Below the pieces are notes generated by a model. It saw only the letters and a list, made by a program, of their open reading frames with translations, was not told the origin of the DNA and searched no databases. A stretch of DNA of 64,000 nt from Pyrenopolyporus hunteri (lineage: Eukaryota; Ascomycota; Sordariomycetes; Xylariales; Hypoxylaceae), in contig CADCXC010000038.1 in the NCBI GenBank assembly GCA_902806595.1, forward strand, positions 4,030,001 to 4,094,000, in the 5' to 3' direction. The number at the start of each line of letters is the position of its first letter. Position 1 is the first letter of the stretch. A program made the position numbers and the translations under genes. Positions 1 through 13,560 of the stretch are shown in pieces.

Positions 1-926
1 ATGATCTTACCGGTACAGTGGAATTATCATCCGTTAATTCGGGGGTCTCGTAGATGTCGGGCGAATCGTCCTAGGGATTCGGTTAGTACAGCACTCAGGT
101 AGGCGGAAGCTTCAGGAGCGTACGACATACCAGATCTGGCAATGCAGCGTACTTTCGATTCGACGCCATATTGAAGGATGACGGCTTGTAGGACCTCGAC
201 GTATTCAAGTCTATTGTATCTTTCTCCCCTTTTTTTTTCCTTTTTATTTCTTGAAGGCTGAAGGCCAAGTATTGAAAATGTTGCCGTCTGGACGAGGGTT
301 GTAGAGCTACAAACAACGCCTGGAACCCCAAAATGTGAGGTACAACTACAGCAGTACATACAGCACCTAGGCTGCTGGGGTATGAGCTTAGGAATGATAC
401 CTGTCTCGGGTTGTGTGTGGCTGAAATTGTGGCTTGCTATTACATTTCCCGCACTTGACGCGTCCCTGAAACGCGTTCGTTCTTGCCAGTTGCTAAGCCA
501 GTTGCTGAGCCATTGGCATTGGCCCATTGATTGCTCAAAAAGAACCTTTTTGGCTTTGTGCGGCTCCATCTCCGTCTCATTAATCGATTTACTTGGTCTA
601 AATAAAGCAACCCAAAAGCAAACTGAGGATTTTGAAGGCTGGGAATCCTAGACTGATTCACAATTCATGCATGTGGCCACCCTGTTCTACCATTCGCTTA
701 CCCACTCCATTTGCGATGCCGTAAATTCATTATACGTATGCATTGACCATCCAAATCCTGGCTATGCTTCTCTCATCGCGAGCAGCTCAACATAAGCCAT
801 TGCTCAAGTCTTACAACCGCCGTATGTTCTGTGTGTTGCTCGGTCCAAAGCGATCCGCACCCTTATTTGCGTCCGGCCGCCCTCCCCGCTGTTCTCTTCC
901 AATAACAGAAAGCCACAAAGGTTGCA
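1..926. other. Intergenic, no supported gene
   Basis: This is upstream sequence of the RTC4-domain gene. A 180-codon open stretch on the minus strand (27-569) has no recognisable domain and contains low-complexity sequence, so I do not call it. A pyrimidine run lies near 221-250. Nothing else stands out. Confidence 0.5.
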
Positions 927-2763
927 ATGCCGATGCGGCCGATGAACCGGCGCATCGGGCTCAATAAACACCAGAGGCCGCCTCGTCTGCTATCAACGGT
1001 CCCAAATCGAGAAACCCAGGACTCTAAATCTAGATCTACCAATGTTAAGGGCCAAGCCTCTGTCTCTAAAATGGGCCGAGATGTAAGGATTCGAGAACCC
1101 GAATCTATCACCGCGCCACCTGAGGATAGTGACGAGGAGGAGGAGGACTATAAGCTACTTCGTCGAAGCGCCCATGACGAATCGCATGATACAGATTCTG
1201 ACGACAATAAGGTCCGACGTGGGGATATCAAACCTACAACTTTCAGCAGTATTCAGTCGCCACCGCACAGAAGCAATACGCGGAGAAGCACGCGAGGGCA
1301 ATCTAAGCCGTCATCTCAAGAGAGGTATGGCACAAGTAACGCCCGAACGGATGAGCCTTCTAGCTCAGCTGGCTCGAAGAGGTCGGCTGAAGCTCCTAGT
1401 GCCGGTTTGGGCAGCCACCTGACGGACGGATATGGCTTTACTATGAAGAAGCCAACCGGTTCGAAACGTACCACCTACGGCGGTAGACCATCACACCCTA
1501 AATCTTCGCAGATGAAATCATCCCAAGGATCCGTACCTAGATCTTCAGCCCCTCAACTTGGCAGTATGTATACACCTCGCTCACTACAGTCAATACTAAC
1601 AAACATTTTAAATAGAAGATTACTCTCCACCGAGTAAAAGGTTTAAACGGTTTAAAACAAGTCCAGGCCCCGAGCATGATCTGTCGCCTCCGGCGCCGCA
1701 GTTCAAAAATCCCGGTAGTATTACTCCAGAGAACATAAAGTCATCGAAGACTTTCATCAGACCACAATCCTTAGCAGATTCAACGCCAGAGAGTGACATC
1801 AAGAAACCAATGTTCCGACGTAGCAGCTTATCGTCTGTTGACTCACCAGCAAAGAGCAAATTCAAATTGTTTGACCCCGATGAAGAATCTGATGTTTCTC
1901 TAGGAGCTAAGCTGAATCAGCGGCTTGGTAGAACAGACAGCATGAAGAAGTCTAAAGCCAAGAAGCGAAAATCCTCGTCAGAATCCGCAGCAGAGGAACT
2001 CTCTCAGAGGCCAACCTTCAAGGTACACACTTTGGATGACCTAGACTATCTAGACGACAGCGACGATAACATCGCCGTTGTATTCGAGGATAGATGCTCG
2101 GGTGACGAAGCAGGTGATATCAGTATACAAAGCCTGGTAGCTGATACGGCGAGGTGTCCTATGTGTCACGAAGAGGTTGACGGGGAGCTTCTGGCCAAGT
2201 ATTCCGATCGTGGTAGGATGAATATCAGGAAGCAGACGGCATTCTGCAGACTACACAAGCGACAAACAGCATTAGACTCAAGGTCGCAGAAAGGATATCC
2301 CAAGATCAACTGGGAAGCACTCGATAAACGATTAGACACGCACCAAGATTTATTGAAAGAAATCTTAGAAGGCAGTCAACAATCGCATTATCGTGAAGTT
2401 CTACAAAGGAAGGTGGAAGCTGGAAAAAATCGGACGTTACTCAAGACGGAGGACAGCCTCACGCCAGGTTACTACGGGCCTCGTGGGCTTCGCGTCATGA
2501 CCGAGTACATCATGCGGACCCTGTCTTCGGTTGTCCGTAAGCGCGCCGTAGAAGACAGGCTCGTTTCCGCCAGGGGCTACACCGGATATGTTCAGGCGGT
2601 GTTAGTACCCGAGTTAGCAACCCGCCTTATTATGGAGGATATGAGCGTCGTAGAAGAGGATGCGCGGGAAATTATGCAGGAAAGCATTGAAGTTGGGGAG
2701 CTCCTATACGAAGATGCCGGAGATGTCGTTGCTACGGTGAGCGACGAAGAGGATGAATTATAA
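927..2763 (+). CDS. RTC4-domain protein (restriction of telomere capping 4-like), 2 exons, 594 aa
   Basis: Exons 927-1563 and 1616-2763; the 52-nt intron starts GTATGT, carries a TACTAAC branch site and ends AATAG, and the frames join exactly. Residues 1 to about 390 are basic, Ser/Pro-rich and look disordered, with acidic and KKSKAKKRK-type nuclear-localisation-like stretches. Residues about 394-575 form the recognisable part: a CPMC motif, a second Cys in AFCRLHKR, then long helices with the YYGPRGLRVMTEYI segment and an acidic C-terminus. This arrangement matches the RTC4-like domain of fungi. The yeast protein is linked genetically to telomere capping, but its biochemical role is unclear. 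The start is the first ATG of the open frame; a second in-frame ATG at 1069 is possible. A short A/T-rich run follows the stop. Confidence 0.8.
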
Positions 2764-5700
2764 AAATAAAAATCCGGTTTGATTTTGGGCATCTGGACTG
2801 GGACTCCGTCATAGAGACGGACGAACGAATGTACGTATAGATGAAAACGCAAATGCCCAAGACTGTCGCACTACAAGCCGACCTGATTGCTGTTATGAGA
2901 CCTCATTGGACCGGAATCTCAGTACCGTCATTATGCGCGTTATGTCCTACCCAGGGGGTTAGGTAGGCACTGCGTATTCCAGTCCGTGCTAAGCGATCGA
3001 CGAAGCGCATTCTACCGTTTGTCAACTGCGAGGTCACGCAGATAGACAGACGGGCATATCGGCGTCCCAAAGTCAAATTACACTACATGCTAATCCTTGT
3101 TCACATGGGCTTCGTCTTCTCGGAGCGACAGTTGAGTGGTTGATCTACAGCCTCGGACATTCCCTGCCCACGGAACGCATAACGACCGACTGGATAGAAT
3201 ACGCGTTGGTGCTCAGCGCATGGCAGGGCATACTTACCTACTTACGCTACGCATGTATTTTGTCTTACGTTTCGTCGCAATCCTTCCACATGTTGCGCAG
3301 CTATACTGGAGTCGTGTAATACTCACCGCAATGTCCAAGTCGACAACTCAACTTGGCCCCCGACCAGCGGTCGTCCGATAGGTAACAGGCAGGACGGGCA
3401 TCGGATTAAAATATCCCGTGTAGGGATGAAATAGTGTTTGATATTCCTCGCTAGATATTATCAAATAAAGTAGGCGATGGTAGTAAAACTCAATTACAAC
3501 AGAGCTGGGTAGGGAGAGTTTCGAGAGACACTTAAAATGCATGTAACGCATGTGCGAGCGCGGGAACTTGCGGCAGCATTTACATACCTGAAGTACAACA
3601 CTTTACTCACTTACAGTAGACTTGGTCGGGCCGCCTCGATATTGCAGGTGACATCGAAAGGCCTACCGAGCAAGCTAACCAACGAGTACGCACGGTTGGC
3701 TTCAGGCGTCGCTTGTGACTTGACGAGCCGTCGTGTAAGCTGGGTCCGGGTCGTGGGGGAAGAGATGCCGGGCCAGTCCCCGGAGATAGCGCCCAGCACG
3801 AAGACGAATCCAATTTCCTTTCCTCCCACCCTAGAGCGTAACGCAGGGTGACAGGTCCTCTTTCTGGGCGACCCGAATACTACCTACCTATGTACATGGG
3901 GAACCGGGGGGGGCGAGAGGGGGAGGGACGTCGATGTTGAATGGGCATGTATTCGCCACCAATCTTCATCCCCAGCGCGAATTTCCCTCTCGATAAAGAG
4001 GGCGTTGGTCCGCTGCTGTTTCGGATCGAGGGGGGAGAGGTTTTATGCTATCTAACAGCGCTATGCTATATGGACCTAATATTAGGAATACCAGACGTTA
4101 TGCGACGAAAACGTGTATTTTCAGCCGGAATATCGAGACTATTTTGCGCTGATGACAGGGGTTTCTTAGAGGAGGGAACGCTAAGACTGAACTCTGGTCT
4201 GGGGGCGTTCGAGGGGGGAGGGTCTTTATGGAGCTAACAAACCCGGTTCTGTGGGAGTTAGCGGGCGGCGCAGAGGCCATTTTGTGGTCAAAGCAAGCCC
4301 GAACCCGCATTTTTGGCTTTCACCGAAGGGCTGGCACAAGGAGCTAAAAAGGAGCCAGATCACAGAACGTCGTAGTACTCGAGGGCACTTTAAGTAAGTG
4401 TTGGTGGAGTACCTAGCGAAGTACCTACATACAGGTAGGTACATTGATGCAAGTCTTCATGGGACTCGTAAGTTCCGATGTACCTCTTTCAGCTAAGAGA
4501 TGTTCAATTCCGTCTACTATCAAGTTTGATGTAACCAATAATGGATAGACGCAGGTAAGCGTTGAGGCTCATTCCGAGTCGCGGACTTCTGCGCTCGAGT
4601 CATACCCCGATGAGAGAGAGAAAAAATCATCGGAGCCTGATTCAGGGATGAAGCGGAAACATCAAATACATGTATGACTCTGTTGTTATGTCGAAAATAG
4701 GTCGGCTAGAAAAATAGATAGATCTGATTTGTCGGCTTCCAAGGAAAGAGGCGCATTATACTTGCCTACCTACTTATGTATGTATACTACGTACATGTAA
4801 GTATGTGTGTGGTGAGATTCGGTATCCGTAAGTGGTATCCAGTATTTCAGCGCCGTCTTACATTGTAGGTAGGACATAGACTTGCGGTATGAGGTAGGTA
4901 TGGTGTGATCGAGGTCCAGCAAAAGAAAGAACAAAGGCAAAAAAGGGAGGACATTACGTTGGGCATATTTTCCAAATTGTAGGACGTAATAGAATTGGCC
5001 AAAACTTTAGAATGGCCTGTACTACGATTGGTACAACTCGAAGGAGAAAAAGCCAAGTCGACAAGAAGGGAAGCGAAAACTTACTACCCGCCTACCTACC
5101 TACCTCCCGACCTATGTATTGTATTGTACAATATACTGTGTCGCTAATAGCGGAACGATTACATACCTAGGGAGAAACTCAAAATCGTGGCGGTACCTCC
5201 GCATCTATGGACCGCATCGTATTCGGCCGTTAAAACCTACGCGACTAGTTTGAATCTTGCCCTGGGGGAAATGGCTTGGCGTGGTGTTAATTGATTTATT
5301 AGTTATTAAAGGGTATCTCCTTGAATCGAGGTCATTTAAGAAGATGGGGCTGTCAATGTTCGAATAGGTACCTCTGTAATCCACACATGTACGTGTGATA
5401 GGTACCACTAATTGAGGAACTGGCAATGTCGAGCTGGGGGGGGGGCGCGCTCTTTTATTACCAAAAAAAGATTCGACTCCACTGCTTTTAATCGATAGGC
5501 CTGCTTAGACCAGACGTCGAAAGGAGGTTCCCTCACGCCGGCCTTGTACCGAAGGTTGTAGCCGTGGCTGCACGTACCACAAGCACCCGCCTTCTTCACA
5601 TTTTTAGTTCAATCTGACACTCCCACTACGGCATTCTAGTGTGCACTCGACAGCGGTAGTGGTACACACATCCCCACCTGGATATGTATGTGTAGAAAAG

Positions 5701-6322
5701 TACAATACAATGCGTGCCTCATGTATACCACCTACCTGACATCTAAGTGGCAGTACTTTGTTGTAGTAGTAGGTAGTACCAGGTAGCACCCTACCCTGCC
5801 TACGGGCTTCGCCCTGCTTTGCTACATTTGCTGCGTCCAGTGTGCGTCGTCTGCCAAAACCAAAACCTCTCAGCCCTCAATCCTGGCTTCGGGCCTAACC
5901 GTGTGTTCTTCGTATCTAATAGCCCGCATTCCGCTGGCTCGTTGCTTGCTTTGCTCGCCTGCTCGCCTGCTCGTCTTCTTCTTGTCCCGCCTGACTTAAC
6001 CTCTATACCTCTATACCATTTACCCATATCCTTTTCGTATCTCCGCCAGCTTTTCTCTGGCGCTCGTAGGAACGGGGGCGCTACCGTTCTCCGCACAATC
6101 TAGATCACTCCCGCCACCATAGATACAGCACGCACATTACCTACATACATACCTACATACATACTTACATACAGACCCATATCCGTACATGCCCACCTAG
6201 CCTCACGATACGTGCCAACTCGGACGCCCGTAACTCTCTAGAGGGAAATGTCCTGCCTCACCTCCCTTTGATGGCGCCACCCTGTTAATCCAAAGCTGCG
6301 AGGACCGGCTTAGAGAGCGATA
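2764..6322. other. Intergenic, 3.6 kb, repeat-tract rich
   Basis: No open frame here has a domain or credible splicing. The stretch holds many TACC/GGTA tetranucleotide tracts (for example 4769-4805, 5091-5106 and 6139-6172) and a G-run near 5437-5446. The last few hundred bases are CT-rich and probably contain the adenylate cyclase promoter and 5' leader. Confidence 0.5.
5091..5106. repeat. (CCTA)n microsatellite
   Basis: Four perfect CCTA units directly in the intergenic region. This is a representative of the tetranucleotide family found throughout the non-coding parts of the window. Confidence 0.8.
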
Positions 6323-9300
6323 ATGACAATGACGAGGGATGAAGGCCGCATCACCTCCTTCGCGAGTTCCAGCAGCGGACACTCCAACATCACCCTAAAG
6401 CCATCCGCTCCTAGTCGCTCGGTTTCGGTCTCTTCAGCCTCGACTAAAGCTACGCCGAAACCTATCAAGACGAGCGACCATGGCAAAGTTAGGTACGTCA
6501 TTGCCCATGCTCTTTGTCCGTTATACATACATACGAGCTTCGGGTCCAATAAATTATAATGCGGAGCCCGTCGGCCTTGTTACCTTTTTTTCGTCCGAAG
6601 CCTATCTCGAGCTTTCTTATCTGTGGTAGAACTGGGTCAAAGTAAATGGGGAATAATCAAAATATTGTCTCTTTTCATCGCAACGAGTGCCTCGTGCACA
6701 GACATGTCATCAGGCAAGTCGCTTAGAGCTAACAACGTCTGCGTCTCGCGTCCTGCGTAGGTCGTTTAGGGAAGAGTCTCAAGTCTCACCGACGGCCTCC
6801 GGCAATCGCATCGCTTTGTCGCCATCTTCGACCGCATCCAGCAGTTCCCTCCTCGATGCTCGCCGCATGAGCGACCTAACCAACTACCGTCGCGACCTCG
6901 CGGTCCTTGATCCATCCGGTGGCAGGGTCCCACAAATTCAGCGAGATCCGCCAGCAAGTAGCCCGAGCTCCCAACTTAATATGCCTCCTTGGACGGCTCT
7001 CAATGGCAACGCTGCTACCTCCCCGACCGGTTTCGCAACGAGTTTCTACAACGATTCGAGCGACAACGTTTCCACCACTTCTCAACTTTCTCCTATTTTC
7101 CGACTAGGTACCTCGCGACCTAACCAGGCATCCAGCACCGAATCACCGGACGCAGCTTATTTTACAGATGACAGAAGACCCTCAGCAGCCAGCGTGACGA
7201 CAGCGAGCAGCCAAGGCTCTAAAAACAGTGGTAGCAGAGGGGGCTTTAAGAAGCTCCAGGGGTTTTTCGGAGAGGACTTCCCGGGTCGCGATTCGTCCGA
7301 CACTAGTCTTCCACCGCCTCCGCTATCTCAAAATCCCAAAGAACAACGCTCGTACTCCTTCAACCGACCGCGTCGCGGGAGGAACGACTCGAACGCCACC
7401 CATCACAGTAGAGAACCCTCACCCTCATCATCGCGACCACGAACACCAGTGCCATCGAGCGACGTGGTGCCCTTTTTATACCAGGAGGCTAATGACATTG
7501 CTAAATACGGCGAGGCTCCAGTTCGTGAAATGCTAACCGGCCCAGACAAAGAGCGCTACACGCAGGATAATTCCGCGCAGATACCGCCGAAGACCTCGTC
7601 CTCCTCTCGCTCGGGGCACTCGATCGTTCATCTATCTGGCCATCACCGTCATCATAAAAGCAATGATGATCCTAATTCGTTGCGGCCGGTAGTCAGTCGC
7701 GAAGACTCGGGCTTGAACGTCTACAATATGAAGGAGAGAGGAGGTTCCACAGCGACCGCGCCGCGATCCCGAGCCCAAAGTCCCACGCCGAGTAGTAATA
7801 GCAATGGTAGTAGGCTTGCATCCATCGATGGCCAAACCTCACCTGGTCTTCCCGGGAAAAGGGGGATCTTCGACCGGCTGCGACGCAAGAATAAGGACGA
7901 TGGCCAATCGTCTAGGTTAAGGGGTATGCCTGGTTCTACGCGCTCCCTCGCAGCGTCGTCATCGCGACAAGACCTTTCGAAGGGGACCCAGTCACCTTAC
8001 GATAAATCTCTCCCCGCCCTCGACGCTGGGGCATCTCGCCCGTCTAATTCCCGACAAGGTACAACGTTCAATAACAAATTCCCCTTCTCCAAGAAGGCTC
8101 GTCCGCACAAGTCCAACGATGATCCCGACGAGCACATTGGTCCAACCGACCGAAATGATAAGGGTGTGGTGTTCCGTCTCGATACGAACCTGGACGATAT
8201 GGAGGGTATACTGGCGCAACCGCCGCCGTTGACGCCCATGGAGCCTGCGGAGTTTTTCCGCGAAATGGAGTTTCCTGAGCCGATTCAGGGTAAAGGAACC
8301 GGGGCTTGGAATGCGCCGGACAGCTGGGCTGTCCGCCGCAACGCAGAAGAAAAGGCGGCCCATGTGCCCGAAGTCGAGGATACCGGAACTCCGCCGCGAC
8401 CCGAGGAGAAAGTGAATCCTCACTGCATAAGAGTATTCCGCGCCGACGGCACATTTGCTACTGTACAGATGCCGTTGAACTCAACCGTGTCCGACGTCAT
8501 GGCGCAGGTCGTTAAGAAGACTTTTGTCACTGAAGGTCTTGAACACTACCACATCGTGTTGAGAAAGCATAACTTGTCTCGAGTCCTAGCTGGTCCGGAG
8601 AAGCCGCTTCTAATTCAAAAAAGGCTCCTACAACAGGTGGGTTATGAGGAGAAAGATCGTCTAGAAGATATCGGTCGGGAGGACAATGGCTACTTGTGCC
8701 GGTTCCTGTTCCTGTCTGCGAGAGACAATCACTTCACAATGAGTCCTCAAGACCTCGGACTTGGTAGGGCTACGAAGTTCAACCACGTCGACCTCTCGGG
8801 ACGGAATTTAATCACGATTCCCATCACGTTATATTCCAAAACCGCCGATATCATCTCTCTGAACCTATCTCGGAATCTTTCCCTTGATCTTCCACGAGAC
8901 TTTATCCAGGCATGCCCCCAGTTACGCGACATCAAGTTCGCGAATAACGAAGCTCGGAAGCTCCCAATCAGCATCGGAAGGGCAAGTAACCTAACATACC
9001 TGGACGTGTCGAATAACCGCCTAGAGGAATTGGAACATGCTGGGCTTGGGCATCTTACAGGCTTGCTGCGGTTGAGTTTGGCAAACAATCGTCTAAATCA
9101 TCTACCCCAAGAATTCGGCGCGTTCAGGTCGCTGCGCATCTTAAATATATCTTCGAACTTCCTGGACAAGTTCCCGGTTTTCTTATGTGATCTGGAAAGC
9201 CTGGTGGATATCGACGTTAGTTTCAACTCGATCGCATCTCTCCCGGACGAGCTTGGAAGACTACGGAATCTCGAAAAGTTTGTCATGACGAATAACCGAC

Positions 9301-12300
9301 TCGCCGGCTCCTTGCCGTCCACATTAAGGGAGCTCGTTAACCTCCGCGAGCTAGACATCAAGTATAACACGCTTACTTCGATCGACGTGGTATCCGAAAT
9401 TCCTAAATTAGAGATACTATCCGCGGACCACAACATGATCTCGCAATTCGTCGGCAGCTTCGAGCGGGTCCGTATCTTGAAGTTGAATGCCAACCCTATC
9501 ACCAAGTTCGAAATCACGAGCCCCGTACCAACTCTTAAATCGCTCAACCTGTCTAGCGCACAGCTCGCTAGCATCGATGGTTCGTTTAACAACATGGTCA
9601 ATCTGGAGCGGCTTGTGCTAGATCGCAATTACTTCGTTTCTCTCCCTAGCACTATCGGTAACCTGAGGAGGCTCGAGCATTTCAGCATTGCCCATAATTC
9701 GGTGGGCGAGCTACCTCCAGAGATCGGTTGCTTAAGCGAACTGAAAATACTAGATGTCAGGGGAAATAATATCCGGAAACTGCCCATGGATCTGTGGTGG
9801 GCAAACAAACTAGAAACGCTCAACGCCTCGTCAAACGTGTTGGAGAATTTCCCTAAACCCGCTTCACGTCCGCCCCAGATGTCCGGAGAGTCTTCAGGCT
9901 CTCCCGCTCCCATAAATAAGGGATCGAATGGGCTGCTGTCTCAAACATCTAGCTCTGAAGATCTTATGCCCGACGGGTCGCGCCGGCCTAGTCATTCATC
10001 AAGCACGTTGCTGAGCGTGGGTCCATCCCCCGTCCCTTCCGGCGACCGGAAGAGCTCTGTTGTCTCGGTCTACGGAAAGGGAGGCCGAAAAACGTCCGTG
10101 GTTTCGCGATCCACAACAGCTAGCAGCGTTAATGGGACGATGACCCCCGCGGCAGCCGCAGGGACAAGGAAAGACTCTGGGCTCTCTAGTCGGCTCACCA
10201 ACACGTTCGCCGGGTCCTTGAGAAACTTGTATCTCGCTGATAACCAGCTTGACGACGATGTATTTGATCAGATCACGTTGCTGACCGAATTGCGCATTCT
10301 TAACCTATCATACAACGACCTCAACGACATGCCGCAGCGCTGTATCAAGAATTGGCCCCAGCTTGTAGAGCTTTACCTATCAGGTAACGATCTAACAAGT
10401 TTACCAGTCGACGACTTAGAGGAGTATAGCTTGCTTCAGGTTCTTCACATCAATAACAACAAATTCACGAACCTACCGGCAGATATTTCCCGGGCTAAGA
10501 AGCTAGCAGTGCTGGATTGCGGAAACAATTTCCTCAAGTACAACATTTCAAACGTGCCGTACGATTGGAATTGGAATCTGAACCCGAATTTGCGCTTCCT
10601 CAACCTATCTGGAAACAAACGATTGGAAATCAAACAGACAAACGTAGGCCCAGGGGCGCAGAACCGCGAGCAGTACACCGATTTTAGCCGCTTACAGAAC
10701 CTCCGCGTGCTTGGATTAATGGACGTCACTCTCACTCAACCAAGTATTCCAGACCAGAGCGAGGATCGTCGTGTCAGAACCTCTGGATCGATAGCTGGCC
10801 ACCTACCATATGGTATGGCCGATACGCTGGGCAGAAACGAACATCTATCAACCATTGACCTCGTCGTCCCAAGGTTCAACTCCTCAGAGACGGAGACGCT
10901 CCTGGGTCTGTTCGATGGTCAAGCGTTGTCTAGCGGCGGCTCTAAGATCGCCAAGTACCTTCACGAGAATTTCGGACACATCTTCTCCACGGAACTGAAA
11001 GCCTTGAAGACGCGCCAGAACGAGACACCCGTCGACGCGCTTAGACGCGCATTCCTCGCCCTCAATAAGGATCTCGTCACCGTAGCTATCGAGCATACTG
11101 AGAAGAGGCCGTTGATGTCGCATCGTGGCTCCTCGGCGTCCGTGGTCCTTAGCAAAGAGGATCTCAATTCCGGAGGCGTTGCTACGGTGGCATACCTTCA
11201 GGCCCAAGAGCTGTATGTTGCCAATGTTGGTGACGCGCAGGCAATGCTCATCCAGTCCGACGGCACGCATAAGATCCTCACGCGGAAACACGACCCCGCC
11301 GAGCCGAGCGAGCGTCAACGAATACGGGAAGCTGGAGGCTGGGTTTCACGTCAAGGAAAGCTGAACGATTTGCTCGAAGTGTCTCGAGCTTTTGGTTACG
11401 TCGATTTGATGCCGGTCGTACAAGCAGCCCCCCACATTACTCAAATATCGATCACGCCGCAAGATGAAACTATCCTGATTGCGACGAAGGAGCTATGGCA
11501 GTATCTGACTCCCGGGTTGGTAGTTGACGTCACCCGAACGGAACGGGGTGACCTCATGCGTGCCGCGCATAGGCTGCGAGATCTCGCCATCGCCTACGGA
11601 GCAACGGGAAAAATCATGATCATGATGATCAGCGTCGCTGATCTCAAGCGACGCCAGGAACGGTCTGCTCATCGCTTAAATAGGGGACAAAGCATGTCGC
11701 TGTACCCCTCCGGTGTCCCAGATGATTTCCAATACCCACCCAAGCGAGGCAGGAAAGCCAAGGGTGAGGTCCAAGACTCTACGCTACACAGGCTCGAAGC
11801 TGAGGTTCCTGCTCCCACCGAGAAACCTTCTATCGTCTTCACCGATATCAAGAACTCAACTAATCTGTGGGAGACGTATCCTTCTGCCATGAGATCCGCG
11901 ATCAAGGTCCACAACGAGGTCATGAGGAGGCAACTTCGGAGGATCGGCGGATACGAAGTCAAGACTGAAGGTGATGCTTTCATGGTCTCTTTCCCTACTG
12001 CTACGTCAGCGCTGCTATGGTGTTTTGCTGTGCAAACCTTGCTGCTTACGGCGGACTGGCCTTCGGAAATTCTCAACTCGGTCTCCTGCCAAGAGGTATA
12101 TGACAAAGACAACAACCTCATCTTCAGGGGTTTGTCAGTCAGAATGGGTATCCATTTCGGCGAGCCGGTGGCCGAGATTGATCCAGTGACTCGCCGCATG
12201 GACTATTTCGGCCCTATGGTGAACAAGGCTTCACGTATATCTTCCGTGGCCGACGGCGGTCAGATTACAGTTTCTACGGACTTCATCTCAGAGATTCAGC

Positions 12301-13058
12301 GTTGCCTTCTAACATACCAGGAAAATGATCGAAACGGGGCCAACGGTGCCGAGGACACCTTCGACGATGATGCGACGTCAGCAGCAATCAGAAGGGAGTT
12401 GAAGTCGCTCAGCTCGCAGGGATTCGAAGTAAAGGATATGGGCGAGCGGAAGCTCAAAGGCCTTGAGAACCCTGAAGGGATCTATTCCCTCTATCCACAT
12501 GCTCTCGCCGGCCGCATCGATTATCATAATAACGCCGCCACAGCAGCCGAGGCCGAGAAGCCCGCAACGCTTCAAGCTGGAAGCGAGCTCGGATTTGACC
12601 CAGAGATCATCTGGTCTCTATGGAAAGTTAGTTTACGCTTGGAAATGCTTTGCAGTTCTCTGGAAGAGATGTCTGGCAGGGGCTTGCAACCGCCCGAGAC
12701 CGAGCTGCTGGAGCGTATGAAGCAACGTGGCGGAGAGGTCACGGAACGGTTCTTATTTAACTTCATGGAACATCAAGTCAGCCGCATAGAGGTACGTGCC
12801 CAGAACCTCCCGAAATAGCTTTTGATTGTGTTTGCTAATCCCCTATAGACTTGTATCTCTACGCTCACAATGCGGCATATCGCCATGGGCGGTGGCCAGA
12901 TCGGCTCGCTAGACGATCTACGAACACCGATGAACGTTGTTCTTGATAACCTTGCTACCCAGCTTGCTGAGCTCGAAAGGTACAAGGCCAAATTCGGCGA
13001 CCTCGGTACCGATAGCGAAGACGAGGGGATCGCCACGGACCAGGAATCCGATGATTGA
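6323..13058 (+). CDS. Adenylate cyclase (RA-LRR-PP2C-cyclase), 3 exons, 2136 aa
   Basis: Exons 6323-6492, 6761-12791 and 12849-13058. Intron 1 (268 nt) starts GTACGT and has GCTAAC before GCGTAG; intron 2 is 57 nt; phases match at both. It makes cAMP from ATP for the PKA pathway at the inner face of the plasma membrane. Order: disordered Ser-rich N-terminus; conserved segment VFRLDTNLDDMEGILAQ (about 523-547), the presumed G-alpha-binding region; Ras-associating domain (about 608-708); leucine-rich repeats (about 725-1093 and 1208-1347) split by a Ser-rich insert; PP2C-like domain (about 1403-1683) with the VANVGDAQAM motif; class III cyclase domain (about 1745-1913) with metal-binding Asp in FTDIKNST and in TEGDAFMVSF, plus MGIHFGEP. 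The length is typical of filamentous ascomycete orthologues (Neurospora cr-1, Magnaporthe MAC1). The last small exon supplies the usual C-terminal helix. Confidence 0.95.
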
Positions 13059-13527
13059 TCAGCCGCACTCTCGAACCGTCCCTAAAGCTCACTTCCCGCT
13101 TTCCATATATTATTATTATATCATGCCGTGGTGCATCCCATTAGCTCGCGTCGCCCGCTGTTATTATTATCAAACGCCCTTTCTCCACCTATTCGATCAG
13201 GACCTTGAAGTCCCTCCCTATATAAGATACTAACCTTGTAATGTGCTACGACGAGTATATCTCTTACGACTACTTGTGGAGGGCCGAAGCTGTTTGTTTC
13301 ATGTCACGAGTGGGTGGTTGACTGATCGAATGTGGGCAACAACATCCTGCGAGCACCCGAGAGCTCAAACAAACACGGAGGACCCTCGGGGCACCTAGGC
13401 GGGCGTCTAGGAATACCTACCTACCTACCCTCCCTTTTCTTTCCAAGGCGTGTGCGAGAATGTGTGTTTTATGCTTACTGGAATATCCGAAAAGAGAAAA
13501 GTAGGTATTGGATGTAAACCTCGATAG

Positions 13528-13560
13528 TATTATTACCCTTATTATTATTATCATTATTGT
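13528..13560. repeat. (ATT)n-type imperfect microsatellite
   Basis: An imperfect TTA/ATT trinucleotide tract about 470 bases after the adenylate cyclase stop codon. Confidence 0.6.

Noticed and set aside
27..569. 180-codon minus-strand open frame at the left edge
   Set aside because: It has an ATG but no domain or conserved motif, biased low-complexity pieces and no supporting context. It looks like chance.
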